From Liolophura sinensis (Eukaryota > Mollusca > Polyplacophora > Chitonida > Chitonidae): a stretch of 46,093 nucleotides of DNA. The notes beneath the pieces were generated by a model. That model had not been told where the DNA came from, did no database searches, and saw only the letters and a program-made list of their open reading frames with translations. Made by a program: the position numbers and the translations under genes. The number at the start of each line of letters is the position of its first letter. The first letter of the stretch is position 1. This document shows, piece by piece, positions 12,096-25,277 of the stretch. Where the stretch lies: assembly GCF_032854445.1 (NCBI RefSeq), contig NW_027018288.1, positions 1 through 46,093 on the forward strand, written 5' to 3'.

Positions 12096-12646
12096 CAAAA
12101 GTATTGGTCGGAGAGCAACGCGGTTTGCACCATTCGATTTCTCGTCACAAAATACGTCGGATTAGCCTCTTACCAGCAGCATTGGAACAGTTTTTCCACT
12201 TTTGGATTTTTGCCTGGTCATTTTGCTAATTGAAATCGGCTACATTAACTATGTACAATCGCGACTGGTCATTACTATATTCAACATTTCATTATAAGTT
12301 ATGTGCCCTTCGGTAGCCCAGACGACGTCAAATCTTTGGGCCAAGCCCATTTAACTCACTCACCCAGCAAATGTCTTACTTCTAAGTCGAAGACAAACTC
12401 AATGTCTTTATCTACATGTAGAAAAACCACACCATTTGTATAAAAAAAACAAAAGTACTTGATACAACCCGCTGTAAAAAGTACAATTGAACACTGGACC
12501 CACATCAATAAGGTGCCAAAGGATGCGCAATGGGCCAGGCATCTCCAGCTGTTGAAAAATTGCAAATTTCTATGGTTTCCATGGAGTAAGAGCCGTTGCT
12601 GGGCACGTGATCTTGACATCATTGATTATTCATTTGTGGCTACAGC
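12096..12646 (+). repeat. Chimeric monomer C23: type G front, type H back
   Basis: Unit positions up to 191 show A125 and A191, as in type G. The later half has the shortened TATA tract, C372 and TA at 475-476, as in type H. A four-base tandem gain (ACTCACTCACCC) lies at about 12354-12365. The exchange point is between unit 126 and 340, not resolved further because G and H agree there. Confidence 0.72.
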
Positions 12647-13741
12647 CAAAAGTATTGGTCGGAGAGCAACGCGGTTTGCACATTCGATTTCTCGTCACAA
12701 AATACGTCGGATTAGCCTCTTACCAGCAGCATTGAACAGTTTTTTCCACTTTTGGATTTTTGCCTGGTCTTTTTGCTAATTGAAATCGGCTGCATTAACT
12801 ATGTACAATCGCGACTGGTCATTACTATATTCAACTTTTCATATAAGTTATGTGCCCTTCGGTAGCCCAGACGACGTCAAATCTTTGGGCCAAGCCCATT
12901 TAACTCACCCAACAAATGTCTTACTTCTAAGTCGAGACAAACTCAATGTCTTTATCTACATGTAGAAAAACCACACCATTTGTATGTAAAAAAAACAAAA
13001 GGTACTTGATACAATCCGCTGTAAAAAGTACAAATTGAACACTGACCCACATCAATAAGGTGCCAAAGGATGCGCAATTGGGCCAGGCATCTCCAGCTGT
13101 TGAAAAATTGCAAATTTCCTTGGTTTCCATGGAGTAAGAGCCGTTGCTGGGCACGTGATCTTGACATCATTGATTATTCATTTGTGGCTGCAGCCAAAAG
13201 TATTGGTCGGAGAGCAACGCGTTTGCACCATTCGATTTCTCGTCACAAAATACGTCGGATTAGCCTCTTACCAGCAGCATTGGAACAGTTTTTCCACTTT
13301 TGGATTTTTGCCTGGTCTTTTTGCTTATTGAAATCGGGTACATTAGCTATGTACAATCGCGACTGGTCATTACTATATTCAATTTTTCATTATAAGTTAT
13401 GTGCCCTTCGGTAGCCCAGACGACGTCAAATCTTTGGGCCAAGCCCATTTAACTCACCCAACAAATGTCTTACTTCTAAGTCGAAGACAAACTCAATGTC
13501 TTTATCTACATGTAGAAAAACCACACCATTTGTATGTAAAAAAAACAAAAGGTACTTGATACAATCGCTGTAAAAAGTACAATTGAACACTGACCCACAT
13601 CAATAAGGTGCCAAAGGATGCGCAATTGGGCCAGGCATCTCCAGCTGTTGAAAAATTGCAAATTTCCTTGGTTTCCATGGAGTAAGAGCCGTTGCTGGGC
13701 ACGTGATCTTGACATCATTGATTATTCATTTGTGGCTACAG
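12096..13741 (+). repeat. G/H-A-B module (C23-C25)
   Basis: Starts are 12096, 12647 and 13195. The A-B pair again carries G546 then T133. The leading monomer has an H-type back half. Confidence 0.72.
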
Positions 13742-15387
13742 CAAAAGTATTGGTCGGAGAGCAACGCGGTTTGCACCATTCGATTTCTCGTCACAAAATA
13801 CGTCGGATTAGCCTCTTACCAGCAGCATTGGAACAGTTTTTCCACTTTTGGATTTTTGCCTGGTCTTTTTGCGAATTAAAATCGGCTACATTAACTATGT
13901 ACAATCGCGACTGGTCATTACTATATTCAACTTTTCATTATAAGTTATGTGCCCTTCGGTAGCCCAGACGACGTCAAATCTTTGGGCCAAGCCCATTTAA
14001 CTCACCCAGCAAATGTCTTACTTCTAAGTCGAAGAAAAACTCAATGTCTTTATCTACATGTAGAAAAACCACACCATTTGTATATAAAAAAAAACACAAG
14101 GTACTTGATACAATCCGCTGTAAAAAGTACAATGAACACTGACCCACATCAATAAGGTGCCAAAGGATGCGCAATTGGGCCAGGCATCTCCAGCTGTTGA
14201 AAAATTGCAAATTTCCTTGGTTTCCATGGAGTAAGAGCCGTTGCTGGGCACGTGATCTTGACATCATTGATTATTCATTTGTGGCTACAGCCAAAAGTAT
14301 TGTCGGAGAGCAACGCGGTTTGCACCATTCGATTTCTCGTCACAAAATACGTCGGATTAGCCTCTTACCAGCAGCATTGGAACAGTTTTTCCACTTTTGG
14401 ATTTTTGCCTGCTCATTTTGCTAATTGAAATCGGCTACATTAACTATGTACAATCGCGACTGGTCATTACTATATTCAACATTTCATTATAAGTTATGTG
14501 CCCTTCGGTAGCCCAGACGACGTCAAATCTTTGGGCCAAGCCATTTAACTCACCCAGCAAATGTCTTACTTCTAAGGCGATGACAAACTCAATGTCTTTA
14601 TCTACATGTAGAAAAACCACACCATTTGTATATAAAAAAACACAAGGTACTTGATACAATCCGCTGTAAAAAGTACAATTGAACACTGACCCACATCAAT
14701 AAGGTGCCAAAAGATGCGCAATTGGGCCAGGCATCTTCAGCTGTTGAAAAATTGCAAATTTCTATGGTTTCCATGGAGTAAGAGCCGTTGCTGGGCACGT
14801 GATCTTGACATCATTGATTATTCATTTGTGGCTACAGCCAAAAGTATTGGTCGGAGAGCAACGCGGTTTGCACCATTCGATTTCTCGTCACAAAATACGT
14901 CGGATTAGCCTCTTACCAGCAGCATTGGAACAGTTTTTCCACTTTTGGATTTTTGCCTGGTCTTTTTGCGAATTGAAATCGGCTACATTAACTATGTACA
15001 ATCGCGACTGGTCATTACTATATTCAACATTTCATTATAAGTTATGTGCCCTTCGGTAGCCCAGACGACGTCAAATCTTTGGGCCAAGCCCATTTAACTC
15101 ACCCAGCAAATGTCTTACTTCTAAGTCGAAGACAAACTCAATGTCTTTATCTACATGTAGAAAAACCACACCATTTGTATATAAAAAAAACAAAAGGTAC
15201 TTGATACAACCCGCTGTAAAAAGTACAATTGAACACTGACCCACATCAATAAGGTGCCAAAGGATGCGCAATTGGGCCAGGCATCTCCAGCTGTTGAAAA
15301 TTGCAAATTTCTATGGTTTCCATGGAGTAATAGCCGTTGATGGGCACGTGATCTTGACATCATTGATTATTCATTTGTGGCTACAGC

Positions 15388-17574
15388 CAAAAGTATTGGT
15401 CGGAGAGCAACGCGGTTTGCACCATTCGATTTCTCGTCACAAAATACGTCGGATTAGCCTCTTACCAGCAGCATTGGAACAGTTTTTCCACTTTTGGATT
15501 TTTGCCTGGTCTTTTTGCTAATTGAAATCGGCTGCATTAACTATGTACAATCGCGACTGGTCATTACTATATTCAACTTTTCATTATAAGTTATGTGCCC
15601 TTCGGTAGCCCAGACGACGTCAAATCTTTGGGCCAAGCCCATTTAACTCACCAACAAATGTCTTACTTCTAAGTCGAAGACAAACTCAATGTCTTTATCT
15701 ACATGTAGAAAAACCACACCATTTGTATATAAAAAAAACAAAAGGTACTTGATACAATCCGCTGTAAAAAGTACAATTGAACACTGACCCACATCAATAA
15801 GGTGCCAAAGGATGCGCAATTGGGCCAGGCATCTCCAGCTGTTGAAAAATTGCAAATTTCCTTGGTTTCCATGGAGTAAGAGCCGTTGCTGGGCACGTGA
15901 TCTTGACATCATTGATTATTCATTTGTGGCTACAGCCAAAAGTATTGGTCGGAGAGCAACGCGGTTTGCACCATTCGATTTCTCGTCACAAAATACGTCG
16001 GATTAGCCTCTTACCAGCAGCATTGGAACAGTTTTTTCCACTTTTGGATTTTTGCCTGGTCTTTTTGCGAATTGAAATCGGCTACATTAACTATGTACAA
16101 TCGCGACTGGTCATTACTATACTCAACTTTTCATTATAAGTTATGTGCCCTTCGGTAGCCCAGACGACGTCAAATCTTTGGGCCAAGCCCATTTAACTCA
16201 CCCAACAAATGTCTTACTTCTAAGTCGAAGACAAACTCAATGTCTTTATCTACATGTAGAAAAACCACACCATTTGTATATAAAAAAAACAAAAGGTACT
16301 TGATACAATCGCTGTAAAAAGTACAATTGAACACTGACCCACATCAATAAGGTGCCAAAGGATGCGCAATTGGGCCAGGCATCTCCAGCTGTTGAAAAAT
16401 TGCAAATTTCCTTGGTTTCCATGGAGTAAGAGCCGTTGCTGGGCACGTGATCTTGACATCATTGATTATTCATTTGTGGCTACAGCCAAAAGTATTGTCG
16501 GATAGCAACACGGTTTGCACCATTCGATTTCTCGTCACAAAATACGTCGGATTAGCCTCTTACCAGCAGCATTGGAACAGTTTTTCCACTTTTGGATTTT
16601 TGCCTGGTCTTTTGCGATTGAAATCGGGTACATTAGCTATGTACAATCGCGACTGGTCATTACTATATTCAACTTTTCATTATATGTTATGTGCCCTTCG
16701 GTAGCCCAGACGACGTCAAATCTTTGGGCCAAGCCCATTTAACTCACCCAGCAAATGTCTTACTTCTAAGTCGAAGACAAACTCAATGTCTTTATCTACA
16801 TGTAGAAAAACCACACCATTTGTATATAAAAAAAAAAAAGGTACTTGATACAATCCGCTGTAAAAAGTACAATTGAACACTGACCCACATCAATAAGGTG
16901 CCAAAGGATGCGCAATTGGGCCAGGCATCTCCAGCTGTTGAAAAATTGCAAATTTCCTTGGTTTCCATGGAGTAAGAGCCGTTGATGGGCACGTGATCTT
17001 GACATCATTGATTATTCATTTGTGGCTACAGCCAAAAGTATTGGTCGGAGAGCAACGCGGTTTGCACCATTCGATTTCTCGTCACAAAATACGTCGGATT
17101 AGCCTCTTACCAGCAGCATTGGAACAGTTTTTCCACTTTTGGATTTTTGCCTGCTCATTTTGCTAATTGAAATCGGCTACATTAACTATGTACAATCGCG
17201 ACTGGTCATTACTATATTCAACATTTCATTATAAGTTATGTGCCCTTCGGTAGCCCAGACGACGTCAAATCTTTGGGCCAAGCCCATTTAACTCACCAGC
17301 AAATGTCTTACTTCTAAGGCGATGACAAACTCAATGGTCTTTATCTACATGTAGAAAAACCACACCATTTGTATGTAAAAAAAACAAAAGGTACTTGATA
17401 CAATCCGCTGTAAAAGTACAATTGAACACTGACCCACATCAATAAGGTGCCAAAAGATGCGCAATTGGGCCAGGCATCTTCAGCTGTTGAAAAATTGCAA
17501 ATTTCTATGGTTTCCATGGAGTAAGAGCCGTTGCTGGGCACGTGATCTTGACATCATTGATTATTCATTTGAGC
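15388..17574 (+). repeat. Monomers C29-C32, unpaired stretch before the 13-mer repeat
   Basis: Starts: 15388 A-like (G147 but A343), 15937 unassigned (G132, A147, AACA), 16487 K, 17033 E. C31 has the run of 12 A without the usual C, as in the two other K copies at 19776 and 26928. C32 is only 542 bp because about seven bases (TGGCTAC) are missing near 17571. I found no second copy of this four-monomer order in the window. Confidence 0.75.
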
Positions 17575-20500
17575 CAAAAGTATTGGTCGGATAGCAACGC
17601 GGTTTGCACCATTCGATTTCTCGTCACAAAATACGTCGGATTAGCCTCTTACCAGCAGCATTGGAACAGTTCTTCTACTTTTGGATTTTTGCCTGATCTT
17701 TTTGCTAATTGAAATCGGCTGCATTAACTATGTACAATCGCGACTGGTCATTACTATATTCAACTTTTCATTATAAGTTATGTGCCCTTCGGTAGCCCAG
17801 ACGACGTCAAATCTTTGGCAAGCCATTTAACTCACCCAACAAATGTCTTACTTCTAAGTCGAAGACAAACTCAATGTCTTTATCTACATGTAGAAAAACC
17901 ACACCATTTGTATATAAAAAAAACACAATGTACTTGATACAATCCGCTGTAAAAAGTACAATTGAACACTGACCCACATCAATAAGGTGCCAAAGGATGC
18001 GAAATTGGGCCAGGCATCTCCAGCTGTTGAAAAATTGCAAATTTCCTTGGTTTCCATGGAGTAAGAGCCGTTGCTGGGCACGTGATCTTGACATCATTGA
18101 TTATTCATTTGTGGCTACAGCCAAAAGTATTGGTCGGAGAGCAACGCGGTTTGCACCATTCGATTTCTCGTCACAAAATACGTCGGATTAGCCTCTTACC
18201 AGCAGCATTGGAACAGTTTTTCCACTTTGGGATTTTTGCCTGGTCATTTTGCTAATGAAATCGGCTACATTAACTATGTACAATCGCGACTGGTCATTAC
18301 TATATTCAACATTTCATTATAAGTTATGTGCCCTTCGGTAGCCCAGACGACGTCAAATCTTTGGGCCAAGGCCCATTTAACTCACCCAGCAAATGTCTTA
18401 CTTCTAAGTCGAAGACAAACTCAATGTCTTTATCTACATGTAGAAAAACCACACCATTTGTATATAAAAAAAAACACAAGGTACTTGATACAACCCGCTG
18501 TAAAAAGTACAATTGAACACTGACCCACATCAATAAGGTGCCAAAGGATGCGCAATTGGGCCAGGCATCTCCAGCTGTTGAAAAATTGCAAATTTCCTTG
18601 GTTTCCATGCAGTAAGAGCCGTTGCTGGGCACGTGATCTTGACATCATTGATTATTCATTTGTGGCTACAGCCAAAAGTATTGGTCGGAGAGCAACGCGG
18701 TTTGCACCATTCGATTTCTCGTCACAAAATACGTCGGATTAGCCTCTTACCAGCAGCATTGGAACAGTTTTTCCACTTTTGGATTTTTGCCTGGTCTTTT
18801 TGCTAATTGAAATCGGCTGCATTAACTATGTACAATCGCGACTGGTCATTACTATATTCAACTTTTCATTATAAGTTATGTGCCCTTCGGTAGCCCAGAC
18901 GACGTCAAATCTTTGGGCCAAGCCCATTTAACTCACCCAACAAATGTCTTACTTCTAAGTCGAAGACAAAACTCAATGTCTTTATCTACATGTAGAAAAA
19001 CCACACCATTTGTATATAAAAAAAACAAAAGGTACTTGATACAATCCGCTGTAAAAAGTACAATTGAACACTGACCCACATCAATAAGGTGCCAAAGGAT
19101 GCGCAATTGGGCCAGGCATCTCCAGCTGTTGAAAAATTGCAAATTTCCTTGGTTTCCATGGAGTAAGAGCCGTTGCTGGGCACGTGATCTTGACATCATT
19201 GATTATTCATTTGTGGATACAGCCAAAAGTATTGGTCGGAGAGCAACGCGGTTTGCACCATTCGATTTCTCGTCACAAAATACGTCGGATTAGCCTCTTA
19301 CCAGCAGCATTGGAACAGTTTTTCTACTTTTGGATTTTTGCCTGGTCTTTTTGCTAATTGAAATCGGCTACATTAACTATGTACAATCGCGACTGGTCAT
19401 TACTATATTCAACTTTTCATTATAAGTTATGTGCCCTTCGGTAGCCCAGACGACGTCAAATCTTTGGGCCAAGCCCATTTAACTCACCCAACAAATGTCT
19501 TACTTCTAAGTCGAAGACAAACTCAATGTCTTTTATCTACATGTAGAAAAACCACACCATTTGTATATAAAAAAAAACAAAAGGTACTTGATACAATCCG
19601 CTGTAAAAAGTACAATTGAACACTGACCCACATCAATAAGGTGCCAAAGGATGCGCAATTGGGCCAGGCATCTCCAGCTGTTGAAAAATTGCAAATTTCC
19701 TTGGTTTCCATGGAGTAAGAGCCGTTGCTGGGCACGTGATCTTGACATCATTGATTATTCATTTGTGGCTACAGCCAAAAGTATTGGTCGGAGAGCAACG
19801 CGGTTTGCACCATTCGATTTCTCGTCACAAAATACGTCGGATTAGCCTCTTACCCAGCAGCATTGGAACAGTTTTTCCACTTTTGGATTTTTGCCTGGTC
19901 TTTTTGCGAATTGAAATCGGGTACATTAGCTATGTACAATCGCGACTGGTCATTACTATATTCAATTTTTCATTATATGTTATGTGCCCTTCGGTAGCCC
20001 AGACGACGTCAAATCTTTGGGCCAAGCCCATTTAACTCACCCAGCAAATGTCTTACTTCTAAGTCGAAGACAAACTCAATGTCTTTATCTACATGTAGAA
20101 AAACCACACCATTTGTATATAAAAAAAAAAAAGGTACTTGATACAATCCGCTGTAAAAAGTACAATTGAACACTGACCCACATCAATAAGGTGCCAAAGG
20201 ATGCGCAATTGGGCCAGGCATCTCCAGCTGTTGAAAAATTGCAAATTTCCTTGGTTTCCATGGAGTAAGAGCCGTGCTGGGCACGTGATCTTGACATCAT
20301 TGATTATTCATTTGTGGCTACAGCCAAAAGTATTGGTCGGAGAGCAACGCGGTTTGCACCATTCGATTTCTCGTCACAAAATACGTCGGATTAGCCTCTT
20401 ACCAGCAGCATTGGAACAGTTTTTCTACTTTTGGATTTTTGCCTGGTCTTTTTGCGAATTGAAATCGGGTACATTAGCTATGTACAATCGCGACTGGTCA

Positions 20501-23500
20501 TTACTATATTCAATTTTTCATTATAAGTTTATGTACCCTTCGGTAGCCCAGACGACGTCAAATCTTTGGGCCAAGCCCATTTAACTCACCCAGTAAATGT
20601 CTTACTTCTAAGTCGAAGACAAACTCAATGTCTTTATCTACATGTAGAAAAACCACACCATTTGTATATAAAAAAAACAAAAGGTACTTGATACAATCCG
20701 CTGTAAAAAGTACAATTGAACACTGACCCACATCAATAAGGTGCCAAAGGATGCGCAATTGGGCCAGGCAATCTCCAGCTGTTGAAAAATTGCAAATTTC
20801 CTTGGTTTCCATGGAGTAAGAGCCGTTGCTGGGCACGTGATCTTGACATCATTGATTATTCATTTGTGGCTACAGCCAAAAGTATTGGTCGGATAGCAAC
20901 GCGGTTTGCACCATTCGATTTCTCGTCACAAAATACGTCGGATTAGCCTCTTACCAGCAGCATTGGAACAGTTCTTCTACTTTTGGATTTTTGCCTGATC
21001 ATTTTGCTGATTGAAATCGGCTGCATTAACTATGTACAATCGCGACTGGTCATTACTATATTCAACTTTTCATTATAAGTTATGTGCCCTTCGGTAGCCC
21101 AGACGACGTCAAATCTTTGGGCCAAGCCCATTTAACTCACCCAACAAATGTCTTACTTCTAAGTCGAAGACAAACTCAATGTCTTTATCTACATGTAGAA
21201 AAACCACACCATTTGTATATAAAAAAAAACAAAAGGTACTTGATACAATCCGCTGTAAAAAGTACAATTGAACACTGACCCACATCAATAAGGTGCCAAA
21301 GGATGCGCAATTGGGCCAGGCATCTCCAGCTGTTGAAAAATTGCAAATTTCCTTGGTTTCCATGCAGTAAGAGCCGTTGCTGGGCACGTGATCTTGACAT
21401 CATTGATTATTCATTTGTGGCTACAGCCAAAAGTATTGGTCGGAGAGCAACGCGGTTTGCACCATTCGATTTCTCGTCACAAAATACGTCGGATTAGCCT
21501 CTTACCAGCAGCATTGGAACAGTTTTTCCACTTTTGGATTTTTGCCTGCTCATTTTGCTAATTGAAATCGGCTACATTAACTATGTACAATCGCGACTGG
21601 TCATTACTATATTCAACTTTTCATTATAAGTTATGTGCCCTTCGGTAGCCCAGACGACGTCAAATCTTTGGGCCAAGCCCATTTAACTCACCCAACAAAT
21701 GTCTTACTTCTAAGTCGAAGACAAACTCAATGTCTTTATCTACATGTAGAAAAACCACACCATTTGTATATAAAAAAAACAAAAGGTACTTGATACAATC
21801 CGCTGTAAAAAGTACAATTGAACACTGACCCACATCAATAAGGTGCCAAAGGATGCGCAATTGGGCCAGGCATCTCCAGCTGTTGAAAAATTGCAAATTT
21901 CCTTGGTTTCCATGGAGTAAGAGCCGTTGCTGGGCACGTGATCTTGACATCATTGATTATTCATTTGTGGCTACAGCCAAAAGTATTGGTCGGAGAGCAA
22001 CGCGGTTTGCACCATTCGATTTCTCGTCACAAAATACGTCGGATTAGCCTCTTACCAGCAGCATTGGAACAGTTTTTCTACTTTTCGATTTTTGCCTGGT
22101 CTTTTTGCGAATTAAAATCGGCTACATTAACTATGTACAATCGCGACTGGTCATTACTATATTCAACTTTTCATTATAAGTTATGTGCCCTTCGGTAGCC
22201 CAGACGACGTCAAATCTTTGGGCCAAGCCCATTTAACTCACCCAGCAAATGTATTACTTCTAAGTCGAAGACAAACTCAATGTCTTTATCTACATGTAAA
22301 AAAACCACACCATTTGTATATAAAAAAAACACAAGGTACTTGATACAATCCGCTGTAAAAAGTACAATTGAACACTGACCCACATCAAAAAGGTGCCAAA
22401 GGATGCGCAATTGGGCCAGGCATCTCCAGCTGTTGAAAAATTGCAAATTTCCTTGGTTTCCATGGAGTAAGAGCCGTTGCTGGGCACGTGATCTTGACAT
22501 CATTGATTATTCATTTGTGGCTACAGCCAAAAGTATTGGTCGGAGAGCAACGCGGTTTGCACCATTCGATTTCTCGTCACAAAATACGTCGGATTAGCCT
22601 CTTACCAGCAGCATTGGAACAGTTTTTCTACTTTTGGATTTTTGCCTGGTCTTTTTGCGAATTGAAATCGGGTACATTAGCTATGTACAATCGCGACTGG
22701 TCATTACTATATTCAATTTTTCATTATAAGTTATGTGCCCTTCGGTAGCCCAGACGACGTCAAATCTTTGGGCCAAGCCCATTTAACTCACCCAACAAAT
22801 GTCTTACTTCTAAGTCGAAGACAAACTCAATGTCTTTATCTACATGTAGAAAAACCACACCATTTGTATATAAAAAAAACACAAGGTACTTGATACAATC
22901 CGCTGTAAAAAGTACAATTCAACACTGACCCACATCAATAAGGTGCCAAAGGATGCGCAATTGGGCCAGGCATCTCCAGCTGTTGAAAAATTGCAAATTT
23001 CCTTGGTTTCCATGGAGTAAGAGCCGTTGCTGGGCACGTGATCTTGACATCATTGATTATTCATTTGTGGCTACAGCCAAAAGTATTGGTCGGAGAGCAA
23101 CGCGGTTTGCACCATTCGATTTCTCGTCACAAAATACGTCGGATTAGCCTCTTACCAGCAGCATTGGAACAGTTTTTCCACTTTTGGATTTTTGCCTGGT
23201 CTTTTTGCTAATTGAAATCGGCTACATTAACTATGTACAATCGCGACTGGTCATTACTATATTCAACTTTTCATTATAAGTTATGTGCCCTTCGGTAGCC
23301 CAGACGACGTCAAATCTTTGGGCCAAGCCCATTTAACTCACCCAGCAAATGTCTTACTTCTAAGTCGAAGACAAACTCAATGTCTTTATCTACATGTAGA
23401 AAAACCACACCATTTGTATGTAAAAAAAACAAAAGGTACTTGATACAATCCGCTGTAAAAAGTACAATTGAACACTGACCCACATCAATAAGGTGCCAAA

Positions 23501-24727
23501 GGATGCGCAATTGGGCCAGGCATCTCCAGCTGTTGAAAAATTGCAAATTTCCTTGGTTTCCATGGAGTAAGAGCCGTTGCTGGGCACGTGATCTTGACAT
23601 CATTGATTATTCATTTGTGGCTACAGCCAAAAGTATTGGTCGGAGAGCAACGCGGTTTGCACCATTCGATTTCTCGTCACAAAATACGTCGGATTAGCCT
23701 CTTACCAGCAGCATTGGAACAGTTTTTCCACTTTTGGATTTTTGCCTGGTCTTTTTGCGAATTAAAATCGGCTACATTAACTATGTACAATCGCGACTGG
23801 TCATTACTATATTCAACTTTTCATTATAAGTTATGTGCCCTTCGGTAGCCCAGACGACGTCAAATCTTTGGGCCAAGCCCATTTAACTCACCCAGCAAAT
23901 GTATTACTTCTAAGTCGAAGACAAACTCAATGTCTTTATCTACATGTAAAAAAACCACACCATTTGTATATAAAAAAAACACAAGGTACTTGATACAATC
24001 CGCTGTAAAAAGTACAATTGAACACTGACCCACATCAAAAAGGTGCCAAAGGATGCGCAATTGGGCCAGGCATCTCCAGCTGTTGAAAAATTGCAAATTT
24101 CCTTGGTTTCCATGGAGTAAGAGCCGTTGCTGGGCACGTGATCTTGACATCATTGATTATTCATTTGTGGCTACAGCCAAAAGTATTGGTCGGAGAGCAA
24201 CGCGGTTTGCACCATTCGATTTCTCGTCACAAAATACGTCGGATTAGCCTCTTACCAGCAGCGTTGGAACAGTTTTTCTACTTTTGGATTTTTGCCTGGT
24301 CTTTTTGCGAATTGAAATCGGGTACATTAGCTATGTACAATCGCGACTGGTCATTACTATATTCAATTTTTCATTATAAGTTATGTGCCCTTCGGTAGCC
24401 CAGACGACGTCAAATCTTTGGGCCAAGCCCATTTAATTCACCCAGTAAATGTCTTACTTCTAAGTCGAAGACAAACTCAATGTCTTTATCTACATGTAGA
24501 AAAACCACACCATTTGTATATAAAAAAAACAAAAGGTACTTGATACAATCCGCTGTAAAAAGTACAATTGAACACTGACCCACATCAATAAGGTGCCAAA
24601 GGATGCGCAATTGGGCCAGGCATCTCCAGCTGTTTAAAAATTGCAAATTTCCTTGGTTTCCATGGAGTAAGAGCCGTTGCTGGGCACGTGGTCTTGACAT
24701 CATTGATTATTCATTTGTGGCTACAGC
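17575..24727 (+). repeat. 13-monomer higher-order repeat, copy 1 (C33-C45)
   Basis: Starts and types: 17575 M-like, 18122 G, 18673 A-like, 19224 Q, 19776 K, 20325 L, 20877 M, 21428 N, 21978 C, 22528 O, 23078 P, 23628 C, 24178 I. Markers include A431 in C33, G108 and C488 in C34, A544 in C35, T202 with a 12-A run in C37, A210 in C38, T18/C98/A122/G133 in C39, C109 in C41 and G86 in C45. Every one of these recurs in the same order 13 monomers later. The first six monomers hold many one-base indels that the partner copy lacks; the last seven are clean. Confidence 0.9.
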
Positions 24728-25277
24728 CAAAAGTATTGGTCGGAGAGCAACGCGGTTTGCACCATTCGATTTCTCGTCACAAAATACGTCGGATTAGCCT
24801 CTTACCAGCAGCATTGGAACAGTTCTTCTACTTTTGGATTTTTGCCTGATCTTTTTGCTAATTGAAATCGGCTGCATTAACTATGTACAATCGCGACTGG
24901 TCATTACTATATTCAACTTTTCATTATAAGTTATGTGCCCTTCGGTAGCCCAGACGACGTCAAATCTTTGGGCCAAGCCCATTTAACTCACCCAACAAAT
25001 GTCTTACTTCTAAGTCGAAGACAAACTCAATGTCTTTATCTACATGTAGAAAAACCACACCATTTGTATATAAAAAAAACAAAAGGTACTTGATACAATC
25101 CGCTGTAAAAAGTACAATTGAACACTGACCCACATCAATAAGGTGCCAAAGGATGCGAAATTGGGCCAGGCATCTCCAGCTGTTGAAAAATTGCAAATTT
25201 CCTTGGTTTCCATGGAGTAAGAGCCGTTGCTGGGCACGTGATCTTGACATCATTGATTATTCATTTGTGGCTACAGC
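24728..25277 (+). repeat. Junction monomer C46 between the two 13-mer repeats
   Basis: The M-family copies C33, C39 and C52 carry T18 together with C98. C46 has G18 but C98, A122 and A431. Its first bases therefore come from another type and the rest from the C33 lineage. The switch lies between 24745 and 24825, inside the unit segment 28-74, which has no substitutions. This is what a homologous unequal crossover would leave. Confidence 0.7.

Larger units (their letters stand above)
10995..15387 (+). repeat. Monomers C21-C28, type order I-J-G/H-A-B-D-E-F (second copy)
   Basis: Starts: 10995 I, 11547 J, 12096 G/H, 12647 A, 13195 B, 13742 D, 14292 E, 14839 F. This repeats the order of 551-4949. 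Differences include the H-type back half of C23, C rather than G at unit 14 of C22, and C372 with TA at 475-476 in C28. Lengths wander between 547 and 552 bp through many private one-base gains and losses, for instance near 11490-11500, 12490, 12680 and 13230. These shift the accidental reading frames and make odd longer ones such as 11420-11911. Confidence 0.8.

Noticed and set aside
12354-12365. Four-base tandem gain as a functional microsatellite
   Set aside because: It occurs in one copy within the indel-rich block and is more likely a sequencing or consensus error.
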